23,868 nucleotides of DNA from an uncultured Desulfovibrio sp. (GTDB taxonomy: Bacteria > Desulfobacterota > Desulfovibrionia > Desulfovibrionales > Desulfovibrionaceae), in the NCBI GenBank assembly GCA_900546145.1, contig URBN01000029.1, forward strand, positions 1 through 23,868. The letters run 5' to 3'. The translations under genes were made by a program, and so were the position numbers. The notes below the pieces were generated by a model. It saw only the letters and a list, made by a program, of their open reading frames with translations. It searched no databases and was not told the origin of the DNA. Shown one piece after another: positions 15,673 to 23,252 of this stretch; within the stretch, counting starts at the first letter, position 1; every line of letters starts with the position of its first letter.

Positions 15673-16008
15673 ATGAGACAGTACACGGTCACCGAACTCT
15701 CCGAAAAGGACATTGAGACCATTGAAAAGGCCCTCAGGGAAAAGAAACTTCAGGCAAGCATAGACCATCTCTACTGGATACTCGTGCCTGATGACCTTCT
15801 CACTCCTCTGCAGAAAGAGCACGCCACAACATGCGGCCCGCATGTCATGGCCCTGGAAGTCATGCGCAGCAGCCTGAATCTGGAATTCCTGGTACGCGCC
15901 AGGAACAAAATCCGCTGCGACTGCATCACCTATGCGGATGACAGGCTGATGATCGCCATGATCCACCGGGTGAATGACTTCCTCTCGGGACTCGGCATCA
16001 GCGTATAA
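15673..16008 (+). CDS. Conserved-looking protein of unknown function between hemA and tilS (111 residues)
   Basis: I do not recognise this protein. It is soluble, with an amphipathic N-terminal half (helix at about 10-33), a middle segment with Cys54 in TTCGPHVMALEV, and a C-terminal part with a CDC pair (Cys82, Cys84) in NKIRCDCITYADDRL. Three cysteines plus His56 could bind metal or form a disulfide, but this is a guess. A near-perfect AGGAGGGG site ends 5 nt before the ATG and overlaps the hemA stop, so translation must be strong and coupled to hemA. tilS follows after 5 nt. Composition agrees with its neighbours, so it is a native operon member. Confidence 0.8.
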   Translation: MRQYTVTELSEKDIETIEKALREKKLQASIDHLYWILVPDDLLTPLQKEHATTCGPHVMALEVMRSSLNLEFLVRARNKIRCDCITYADDRLMIAMIHRVNDFLSGLGISV

Positions 16009-16013
16009 CGGCC

Positions 16014-17102
16014 ATGCCCAATCTCTTCGCGGACAAAATTCCGTCCCTCGACAGGCTGCCCCCGCGGGCAGCCCGCTTTGTTCTGTCCTTCGGAAAAGAC
16101 CTTGAAGAACTCGGCCTGTCCGGAGGCGAGCACCTGCTCTGTGCCGTTTCAGGGGGAGCCGACTCCACGGCCCTCGCCCTGCTTTCTGCTCTGATCCGCA
16201 ATTATCAGCGCTTTCGCGGAAAGCCCGCTTTCACGCTTTCCGCCCTCACCTGCAATCACAATCTGAGGCCATCCGCAGCGGACGAGGCCCGTTTCGTTGA
16301 ACGGCTCTGCGGGTGGCTCGATATTCCCTGCCGTACCATTTCCCTGAATGTGGCCTGTGCCGCGGCCAGAGAAAGGCAGGGAACCGAAGAAGCCGGGCGT
16401 AGGCTCCGCTACCTGGCTCTCGAGGAAGAACGGCGGAGAGTGGGCGCTGACTTCATTCTCACCGCGCACCACGCCGGTGATCTGGCCGAGGATATACTCA
16501 TGCGCCTCCTGCGCGGCACCGGCTGGCCGGCGCTTGGCGGCATGCTCCCAAGGGATGACGAGCGGCATCTTCTGCGTCCGCTTCTCCACACAGATCCCCT
16601 GCGGCTCCGCAGGCTGCTCAGCCTGCTCGGCCTGCCGCACTGTGAAGACGAAAGCAACACGGACACGCGCTACACGCGCAACCGGATCCGTCACGAAATT
16701 CTGCCGGTTCTGCGCCGCGAAAACCCGGCCCTTGACGCATCCCTGATCCGGCTTGCGAGGCTCGCCCGGGCAGACGCGGCTTTCTTTGAGGAAGAGCTGG
16801 AAAAAGCCCTCTGTGCGACTCCCTGGATTGAGGAACATTTTGAAGACGGCACGGCCATTATCCTGCCGGAAAAACTTCTGCAGAGTCTGCCGGCCGCGCT
16901 CCGCCTCAGACTATATATGAAAGCGGTGAGACGCATCGCGCGCGGAAGCGGCGGACAGGCCCGGGCCGAGGCACTATGGAAACTCGATGAAGCCTGGCTC
17001 GGGAGGGGGCGCCCCCGCGTCTTCCAGATGCCTGGCGGGCTGACCCTGAGCATAAGAAAAGGCTGCGTGCGCTGCGCTCCGGCAAAAGGAAAGGCCCGCT
17101 GA
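16014..17102 (+). CDS. tilS: tRNA(Ile)-lysidine synthase TilS
   Basis: TilS attaches lysine to the wobble C of tRNA-Ile(CAU), using ATP, so that it reads AUA. The PP-loop SGGADS is at 46-51. CNHNLRPSAADEARFVERL and HHAGDLAEDILMRLLRGTG (the second conserved ATPase-family motif) follow, then RPLL, and NTDTRYTRNRIRHEILPVL, a hallmark of TilS. At 362 residues it lacks most of the C-terminal TilS_C domain of E. coli (about 430), as some bacterial TilS do. There is no clear ribosome site before the ATG, which is 5 nt past the previous stop; translational coupling probably serves. Last gene of the operon. Confidence 0.93.
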   Translation: MPNLFADKIPSLDRLPPRAARFVLSFGKDLEELGLSGGEHLLCAVSGGADSTALALLSALIRNYQRFRGKPAFTLSALTCNHNLRPSAADEARFVERLCGWLDIPCRTISLNVACAAARERQGTEEAGRRLRYLALEEERRRVGADFILTAHHAGDLAEDILMRLLRGTGWPALGGMLPRDDERHLLRPLLHTDPLRLRRLLSLLGLPHCEDESNTDTRYTRNRIRHEILPVLRRENPALDASLIRLARLARADAAFFEEELEKALCATPWIEEHFEDGTAIILPEKLLQSLPAALRLRLYMKAVRRIARGSGGQARAEALWKLDEAWLGRGRPRVFQMPGGLTLSIRKGCVRCAPAKGKAR

Positions 17103-17209
17103 CACATACCCGGGCCAGGGGCCGGTGAAGCGGCTGTTACCGCGGCCAGTCAGAAACCATGCCGTCCTGACAGCTGATAAGAATCACTTTTCTGAACGCC
17201 GGCAAAAAC

Positions 17210-17244
17210 AAAAAAAGCCTTCTGCCCATAGGGGAAACAGAAGG
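17210..17244. terminator. Probable bidirectional terminator between tilS and the 140-residue gene
   Basis: CCTTCTG (17218-17224) and CAGAAGG (17238-17244) form a perfect 7-bp stem; the loop has a small CCC/GGG pair. On the - strand seven T residues follow (17210-17216), a good terminator for the 140-residue gene. On the + strand TTTTT follows 3 nt after the stem (17248-17252), so it can also end the hem-tilS transcript. Confidence 0.8.
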
Positions 17245-17274
17245 ACGTTTTTCTGCCGTGAAGCCGGGGTATCA

Positions 17275-17697
17275 TCAGTATTTGCGGATGTACTCGTCGA
17301 GTGAGGTCGCCGTGCAGTTACGGGATACCCAGTACGCACTGGCCCAGACCATGAGTGCCGTTGCCTGGGTTTCGTCGAGGTGGCGCAGTTTGGCTTCCAG
17401 ACTGCTGCGGCTTGCGCCAAAACGCTCATTGGCATGGTTCTTGTCACATGCCCCCATAACGCGAAGCATGAGATAGGACTTGCTCGTGGAATCCGGCGTG
17501 ACCTTCACATCCTTGTAGGCCTCGACAATGGTCTTCAGCTCAGCGGGTTCAAAGACAGCCTTGGTATTGGTGATGGCCCGGAAGAACGTGTCCACGGCCC
17601 AGGGCAGAATGAATTCGGCTCCTGCGCTCTTGGTTCTGAAATAATCCTTCAGCCAGCGTTCCTGTTCATCACTGATTCGGGCGGCCACCTGCGGCAT
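17275..17697 (-). CDS. Protein of unknown function (140 residues), possibly ribbon-helix-helix-like N terminus
   Basis: I do not recognise this protein. The first 40 residues (ARISDEQERWLKDYF, a short turn, then FILPWAVDTFFRAI) loosely resemble a ribbon-helix-helix DNA-binding domain, with a strand, then two helices. The rest is mostly helical with Cys84 and Cys128 and an aromatic C terminus ending EYIRKY. GGGGGA lies a few bases before the ATG at 17697. It has a terminator behind it. Directly upstream is a 60-bp palindrome that serves as dapB terminator. If it does bind DNA, that palindrome is the natural candidate target; this is inference only. Confidence 0.7.
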   Translation of the reverse strand: MPQVAARISDEQERWLKDYFRTKSAGAEFILPWAVDTFFRAITNTKAVFEPAELKTIVEAYKDVKVTPDSTSKSYLMLRVMGACDKNHANERFGASRSSLEAKLRHLDETQATALMVWASAYWVSRNCTATSLDEYIRKY

Positions 17698-17720
17698 CGT
17701 CTTCCCCCTGCATCGGTCTC

Positions 17721-17790
17721 AAAAAACAAAAAACCGGTCTAACAATTTTTCAGCGCCTGAATCCGCGCTGTCGAAATTGTTAGCCGGTTT
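17721..17790 (-). terminator. Very long palindromic terminator behind dapB
   Basis: Bases 17731-17756 and 17765-17790 form a stem of about 23 paired bases: AAACCGG, CTAACAATTT and CAGCGC each match their mirror arms, with one bulged T and a small central mismatch. The loop is 8 nt. On the - strand TTTGTTTTTT follows (17721-17730). It starts 22 nt past the dapB stop and ends 23 nt before the start of the 140-residue gene. It is far longer than a terminator needs to be. Confidence 0.85.
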
Positions 17791-17812
17791 AATGAAAAAA
17801 TCAAGATTTTTT

Positions 17813-18595
17813 CTAGAAAATGTCGCTCATGCTGTAAAGTCTGCCGGGCTCCTGTTTGGACAGCCACTTCGCCGCGCGCACGGCTCCCCGCGCGAAATTA
17901 TCGCGGGACTGAGCCCTGTGCGTGACCTCAATTTCCTCGCCGGGTCCCATAAAGTAAACTGTATGCACGCCCACGACGTCACCGCCGCGCAGCGCCTGAA
18001 TGCCGATCTGCTTTTTCGGCCTCGGGCCTATAATTCCGTCACGGCCGGAACAGCGCACGTCCGCGAGATCCCAGCCCTTGGCTTTGGCCACGGCCTCGCC
18101 GAGATGCAGAGCCGTGCCGCTGGGGGCGTCCTTCTTGCGGTTATGGTGAATTTCCAGAATATCCACATCGTAGTCGGGACCGAGGCTCTCCGTAAGCAGG
18201 GGCAGAATCTTCTGCAGAACCGCAACGCCGATGCTCATGTTCGGAGACCAGAACACCGGGGTCTTTTTGGCGTACCCGGCTATCTCGGCTTTCTGCTCAT
18301 CGCTCAGGCCCGTCGTGCCGATGACGAGGAACGCTCCTCTCCTGGCGCAGATCTCCGCCGAATTCACGCTCACGGCCGGGGCTGTGAAATCGATGACCGC
18401 GGCCTTTCCGGAAACCATCTGCAGGACGGCGTCCAGATCATCGGAGACGGTGCAGCCCGCGGGGGCTCCGGCCGGCTGAAATTCAGGGCGCTCGACCATG
18501 CCAACGAGACTGAGTTCGGGATCTTCCTCAACAATACCGCAGATGGCCTTACCCATGCGGCCGCCCGCACCCACAACAATAACTGGCAAACTCAT
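17813..18595 (-). CDS. dapB: 4-hydroxy-tetrahydrodipicolinate reductase DapB
   Basis: DapB reduces the product of DapA to tetrahydrodipicolinate, in the lysine and peptidoglycan (meso-diaminopimelate) pathway. The nucleotide-binding loop is GAGGRMG (9-15), with VIGTTGLS (91-98). The catalytic segment is EIHHNRKKDAPSGTAL (148-163) with His150 and Lys154. The length (260) is normal. An upstream TTG at 18610 is in frame, but GGGAGG sits 7 nt before the ATG at 18595, so I choose 18595. It stands alone after ligA, with a terminator on both sides. Confidence 0.95.
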   Translation of the reverse strand: MSLPVIVVGAGGRMGKAICGIVEEDPELSLVGMVERPEFQPAGAPAGCTVSDDLDAVLQMVSGKAAVIDFTAPAVSVNSAEICARRGAFLVIGTTGLSDEQKAEIAGYAKKTPVFWSPNMSIGVAVLQKILPLLTESLGPDYDVDILEIHHNRKKDAPSGTALHLGEAVAKAKGWDLADVRCSGRDGIIGPRPKKQIGIQALRGGDVVGVHTVYFMGPGEEIEVTHRAQSRDNFARGAVRAAKWLSKQEPGRLYSMSDIF

Positions 18596-18653
18596 AAAAT
18601 ATCCTCCCAAAAGCGGAATGGACGGCTCTCATGCCGGCCCGTGCCTCAAATAT

Positions 18654-18688
18654 AAAAACGGGAAAGCCTCCGCGCAAGAAGGTTCCCG
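18654..18688 (-). terminator. Probable terminator of ligA
   Basis: On the - strand CGGGAA plus CCT (18683-18688, 18680-18682) pair with AGG and TTCCCG (18667-18669, 18659-18664). Five T residues (18654-18658) and ATATTTG follow. It starts 5 nt past the ligA stop. Confidence 0.65.
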
Positions 18689-18693
18689 CCTTC

Positions 18694-21048
18694 TCAGCCA
18701 AGAAGTTCCCTGAATTCCTTTTCGTCAAGCACGCGCACGCCAAGTTCCCTCGCCTTGTCGAGCTTGCTCCCCGGGTTTTCGCCACAGACGAGAAAGTCCA
18801 GTTTCCTCGAAACTGACCCGACGATAATGGCACCCTTCTCCTCTGCCATATGCTGAGCCTGCGAACGCGGAACGCTCAGCGTGCCAGTAAAGAGGAAACG
18901 CTTGCCGGCCAGTGCCGATGTCTCCGCATGATCCGTTTTTTCCCCGCCTGCGGATTTCTCACCGCTGTGCGGCCACAGACCTTCTGCACGGAAACGCGCG
19001 ATCATCTCCTGGTTGGCCGGCGTCATAAAGAAGTCGTGCACGGATTCTGCCACGACGGCTTTGCCTTTTCTGACGGGAGACAGAACGTCAGCGATTTCGT
19101 CATAGGAAGCGTCCGCCAGAGCATCCAGATTCCCAAAACGGGAGGCCAGAAGCTCGGCCTTTCTGCCGTCAAGTCCGGGAATATTCAAATCCCGGATACG
19201 CTGTGCGGTCGAAAGGCCAAGGGAAAGGAGACTTTCTACTCTGTTTCTGTTGGCGGGATCGCGGAAATACGCGCGTACGGCCGCGGGCAGATTGCCCGCA
19301 GACTTCGACACATAAAGGGCATCGGCAATTTCCCTCAGGGAAGCATTCGCCAGGGCGCCGAGATCGCTGAAATGCCCGGCCAGAATGCGGGCTGTCTGCA
19401 GACCCACGTGGGGAATCCCCAGAGAACTGATGAGCCTGTAGAGCGGCGCCTCCTTGGCTTTATTCAGGGCATCGATGAACTTTCTGGCAAGCACCCTGCC
19501 CATCTTCTCGTACCCGAGGAGATCTCCCTCAGTCAGCGTGAAGAAGTCAGCCGGAGAATTAAGCCGGCCGTCATCCACAAGCCGCTCTATCCATTCCTTG
19601 CCGATTCCCTTGATATCAAGCCCGCTCTGAGAGGCGAAATGCACCATGGCGCGCTTTCGCACTGCCGGGCAGGAAATATTGTCGCAGATCCAGGCCTGCC
19701 CTTCTACTTCGTTACCCCTGGAGTCAAGTTTTACGTATCTGTGGACGGGGCTGCCGCAGACAGGGCAGGTGCGGGGAAAAACCCACGGACGGGCGCCCTC
19801 CGGCCGCTTTTCCGGCACAGCGCGCACCACTTCGGGGATAACATCGCCGGCCCGCTGCACAATCACGGTATCTCCAATATGCAGATCCTTGGCCCGCACC
19901 TCATCCTCATTATGCAGGGTGGCGGAAGAGACGATAACGCCGCCCACAGCCACAGGATCGAGTTTTGCTACGGGCGTGAGCACGCCGGTGCGTCCGACCT
20001 GGACCTCGATATCTCTCAAAACTGTCTCCGCCTGCTCAGCCTGAAACTTGAACGCCACGGCGAAACGAGGTGCCCTGGCCGTAAAGCCAAGCTCCTTCTG
20101 CGCCTCAAGGTCGTTGACCTTGGCCACAGCGCCGTCAATCTGCATGAGGTACTGCGGCCTTTTCTCGTGCACACTTTCCACATAGGCCTCCACTTCCGGG
20201 AGACCGCGGCAGACTGCGCCGCCTGGCGGCGTGGAAAAGCCCCAGCTCTCAAAAAGACGCATGAGATCAGCATGCGTGCGCGCGGGGGAGGCATTCCCCC
20301 AGTCGGCAGCGCCCATGCTGTATGACAGGAAAGTGAGCGGCACACCGCGCACCTGGGAGACGTCAAGCTGGCGCAGGCAGCCCGAAGCGGCATTGCGGGG
20401 ATTGGAATACACTGTCTCCCCCTGCCTTCTGCGCCGCGTGTTCATTTCTTCGAATTCCTTCTTGAAAATGACGACCTCACCGCGCACGCAGATGTGCCTC
20501 GGAAAAGGACCATTGCCATGAAGCTTCAGAGGAATACTGTGAATGGTGCGCGCGGCTTCGGTGACAACTTCGCCCTCCTCGCCGTCACCACGGGTGATGG
20601 CGCAGGTGAAGACGCCGTCATCATAGACAAGTTCAAGGGCCAGGCCGTCCAGCTTGGGATCACACCAGAATTCCATGGGGACGTCAGGGAGAGCCCTCAC
20701 CATGCGGTCTACAAAGCCATGCCACTCTTCCGTGCTGAAGACGTCCTCGAGGCCGTACATACGCTCCTCGTGACGGCGGCGCTCAAGGCCGGGCAGCAGG
20801 GATCCACCCACGCGCAGCGTGGGGGAATGCGGCGATTTGAAGGCGGGATATTCCTTCTCGAGCTTCACGAGCTCTGCAAAGAGCTGATCATACTCCTCAT
20901 CCGAAATTTCCGGAGCGCTCATGGTGTGATAGAGCCAGTTGTGATGCTCCAGCACGCGGACGAGCGCGTCCATCCGGCTGTGTATTTCCTCAAGACTCTC
21001 AGTCCCGCTTTTTTTCATACCCGGGAGCATCCCACTCGATTGTGCCAT
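18694..21048 (-). CDS. ligA: NAD-dependent DNA ligase LigA, with an extra helix-hairpin-helix unit
   Basis: LigA seals nicks during replication and repair, using NAD. The Ia/adenylation domain has the nucleophile Lys132 in PKLDG. An OB fold (about 345-420), a four-cysteine zinc finger (Cys428, 431, 455, 460), HhH domains and a BRCT domain (about 710-784) follow. At 784 residues it is about 110 longer than E. coli LigA (671). Most of the surplus is a second copy of an HhH-type unit: 543-612 and 621-691 align (LGIPHVG.../LNIPGLD..., then ALANAS/ALADAS and EIADAL/EIADVL). There is also a short insert inside the zinc finger and about 12 extra N-terminal residues. AGGAG, overlapping the uvrB stop, lies 7 nt before the ATG. 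Confidence 0.96.
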   Translation of the reverse strand: MAQSSGMLPGMKKSGTESLEEIHSRMDALVRVLEHHNWLYHTMSAPEISDEEYDQLFAELVKLEKEYPAFKSPHSPTLRVGGSLLPGLERRRHEERMYGLEDVFSTEEWHGFVDRMVRALPDVPMEFWCDPKLDGLALELVYDDGVFTCAITRGDGEEGEVVTEAARTIHSIPLKLHGNGPFPRHICVRGEVVIFKKEFEEMNTRRRRQGETVYSNPRNAASGCLRQLDVSQVRGVPLTFLSYSMGAADWGNASPARTHADLMRLFESWGFSTPPGGAVCRGLPEVEAYVESVHEKRPQYLMQIDGAVAKVNDLEAQKELGFTARAPRFAVAFKFQAEQAETVLRDIEVQVGRTGVLTPVAKLDPVAVGGVIVSSATLHNEDEVRAKDLHIGDTVIVQRAGDVIPEVVRAVPEKRPEGARPWVFPRTCPVCGSPVHRYVKLDSRGNEVEGQAWICDNISCPAVRKRAMVHFASQSGLDIKGIGKEWIERLVDDGRLNSPADFFTLTEGDLLGYEKMGRVLARKFIDALNKAKEAPLYRLISSLGIPHVGLQTARILAGHFSDLGALANASLREIADALYVSKSAGNLPAAVRAYFRDPANRNRVESLLSLGLSTAQRIRDLNIPGLDGRKAELLASRFGNLDALADASYDEIADVLSPVRKGKAVVAESVHDFFMTPANQEMIARFRAEGLWPHSGEKSAGGEKTDHAETSALAGKRFLFTGTLSVPRSQAQHMAEEKGAIIVGSVSRKLDFLVCGENPGSKLDKARELGVRVLDEKEFRELLG

Positions 21049-21057
21049 GACGTTCTC

Positions 21058-23154
21058 CTATTCCGGAAGGGAAACCATACGTTCGCGCAGGCTGCGGATG
21101 CGGTCGCGCAGCTGCGCGGCTTCCTCGAATTCCAGGTCCCTGGCCTTGCGGCGCATTTCCTTTTCAAGTTTTGCCACCAGCTCGGCTGCCTCTTCGGCCG
21201 TCGCCGGAGCCTCCTCCGCCTTCCCTCGTTTCCTGCCGCGGCCCCGGCCCTGTTTCTGGGCACTGGCCTTTGATTCCTCGTAAATAGCGTCCAGAGGCGA
21301 ATCCATGGACTTTTTCGTACTGCGCGGCGTTATGTGGTGTTCCTCATTGTACGCGATCTGCTTTGCGCGGCGGCGGTTGGTCTCGTCCATGGCCTTCTTC
21401 ATGGAATCGGTCACCGTGTCCGCGTAGAGGATGACCTGGCCGTGCGTGTTGCGCGCAGCGCGGCCGAAGGTCTGGATAAGCGAGCCTGTCGACCGCAGAA
21501 AACCTTCCTTGTCCGCGTCAAGGATACAGACAAGGGACACCTCGGGAATATCAAGCCCCTCGCGCAGGAGGTTGATGCCCACGAGCACATCGAATTCTCC
21601 GAGACGCAGAGCACGGATGATCTGCAGGCGTTCCAGGGTGTCGATATCCGAATGCAGATAGCGGGCCTTCACGCCCATGTTGCAGCAGTAGTCCGTCAGG
21701 TCCTCGGCCATACGCTTCGTCAGGGTCGTGACAAGCACCCGCTCGCCATGCTCGATACGCTTTTTGCATTCTCCGAGGAGGTCGTCTATCTGGCCCTTGA
21801 CCGGACGCACGGAAACCTCCGGATCAACCAGCCCCGTGGGCCTGATGATCTGCTCGGACACAAGCCCCTGGGCGGCGTCGAGCTCAAAGCGCCCCGGCGT
21901 GGCAGACACGTAGACGGTCTGATTCACCAGATTCCGGAACTCGTCAAAATGCAGGGGTCTGTTGTCCAGAGCCGAAGGGAGGCGGAAGCCGTAGTCCACG
22001 AGCGTCTGTTTGCGGGAATGGTCGCCCTTGTACATCCCCCCTATCTGGGGCACCGTGATGTGAGATTCATCGATAAAGAGCAGAAAATCAGGCGGAAAAT
22101 AGTTGAGGAGGCAGGACGGCGGCTCGCCCGGCTTTCTGCCATCCAGATGGCGGGTGTAGTTCTCAATGCCAGTGCAGTAGCCGAGCTCCTCGATCATCTC
22201 GAGGTCGAGCTGTGTACGCTGCTCGAGACGTTCAGCCTCCAGGAGCTTGCCCTGGCTCTTGAATTCCCGGAGGCGTCCGCCAAGTTCCTCACGGATATCC
22301 TGGCAGGTGCGCAGCAGGTTATCCCTGGCTGATACGTAATGGCTCGCAGGGAAGATGACCGTCTTGGCAATATGCCCGAGCGTGTCGCCAGTCAGAGGAT
22401 CCACCTCTGTCATGGAGTCAATATCCTCGCCGAAATACTCGATTCTGAGAGCCTGTTCGTGACGGTAGGGAGGAATGATCTCAAGGGCGTCGCCGCGGAC
22501 GCGGAACGTTCCGCGGTGAAAGTCAACGTCGTTACGCTCGTAATGCACTTCCACAAGGCGCTTCATGAGCGCTTCCATGGGGAAATGCTGCCCTTCTTCC
22601 ACGGGAATGACCAGTTTCGCGTAGTACTCTGGCGAACCGAGACCGTAGATGCAGGAGACGGAGGAAACGATAATCACGTCCCTGCGCGTCAGGAGAGCGT
22701 GCGTGGCGGCATGGCGCAGCTTGTCGATATTGTCGTTGATGGCCGAGTCCTTGGCGATGTACGTGTCGGAAGCGGGCACGTAGGCTTCGGGCTGGTAGAA
22801 GTCGTAATAGCTGACGAAGTACTCAACCGCGTTGTTGGGGAAGAAGGCCCTGAATTCTGAATACAGCTGGGCAGCCAGGGTCTTGTTCGGAGCCAGCACG
22901 AGCGTGGGCCTGTTGTACTGGGCGATGACATTGGCCATCGTGAACGTCTTGCCGGAACCGGTGACACCGAGGAGCACCTGATCACGGATTCCCGCCTTCA
23001 GGTTCGCAACAATACTGCGTATGGCCTCGGGCTGATCTCCGGTGGGTTTGTACGGGCTCACCAGCTCGAAGGACCTGCTGGCCGCTTCCCCCGCAAGCTG
23101 AAGATCATTCATGAAACGCCGGCGGTCTTCTATGGTTTCGTTTTGTTCAAACAT
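21058..23154 (-). CDS. uvrB: Excinuclease ABC subunit B, UvrB
   Basis: UvrB is the damage-verifying helicase-like subunit of nucleotide excision repair. Visible are YKPTGDQPEAIR (about 35-46), the Walker A motif GVTGSGKT (63-70), the beta-hairpin YYDFYQPEAYVP (116-127), LFIDESH (DEAD-like), the helicase motifs TLTKRMAEDL and QTFGRAARN, and the C-terminal UVR motif DLEFEEAAQLRDRI. From the ATG at 23154 it has 698 residues. An in-frame ATG at 23172 exists, but GGGGAG lies about 5 nt before 23154, so I prefer that. There are about 20 more N-terminal residues than in E. coli. The stop is 9 nt before ligA, so the pair is coupled. Confidence 0.96.
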   Translation of the reverse strand: MFEQNETIEDRRRFMNDLQLAGEAASRSFELVSPYKPTGDQPEAIRSIVANLKAGIRDQVLLGVTGSGKTFTMANVIAQYNRPTLVLAPNKTLAAQLYSEFRAFFPNNAVEYFVSYYDFYQPEAYVPASDTYIAKDSAINDNIDKLRHAATHALLTRRDVIIVSSVSCIYGLGSPEYYAKLVIPVEEGQHFPMEALMKRLVEVHYERNDVDFHRGTFRVRGDALEIIPPYRHEQALRIEYFGEDIDSMTEVDPLTGDTLGHIAKTVIFPASHYVSARDNLLRTCQDIREELGGRLREFKSQGKLLEAERLEQRTQLDLEMIEELGYCTGIENYTRHLDGRKPGEPPSCLLNYFPPDFLLFIDESHITVPQIGGMYKGDHSRKQTLVDYGFRLPSALDNRPLHFDEFRNLVNQTVYVSATPGRFELDAAQGLVSEQIIRPTGLVDPEVSVRPVKGQIDDLLGECKKRIEHGERVLVTTLTKRMAEDLTDYCCNMGVKARYLHSDIDTLERLQIIRALRLGEFDVLVGINLLREGLDIPEVSLVCILDADKEGFLRSTGSLIQTFGRAARNTHGQVILYADTVTDSMKKAMDETNRRRAKQIAYNEEHHITPRSTKKSMDSPLDAIYEESKASAQKQGRGRGRKRGKAEEAPATAEEAAELVAKLEKEMRRKARDLEFEEAAQLRDRIRSLRERMVSLPE

Positions 23155-23252
23155 GGCTTCTCCCCTGAGCATCCCTTATCCCGTCAGCAGGCCGGACGGG
23201 CTCGTGTTCCCTTATAGACGGATGTCCCTTCGGAAGAAAGCCCTGTAACGTT

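Noticed and set aside
14757..15722. A 321-codon - frame opposite hemA
   Set aside because: Mirror frame of hemA; no domain and no ribosome site.
18850..20325. A 491-codon + frame opposite ligA
   Set aside because: It lies wholly inside ligA, whose motifs are all clear, and matches no family.
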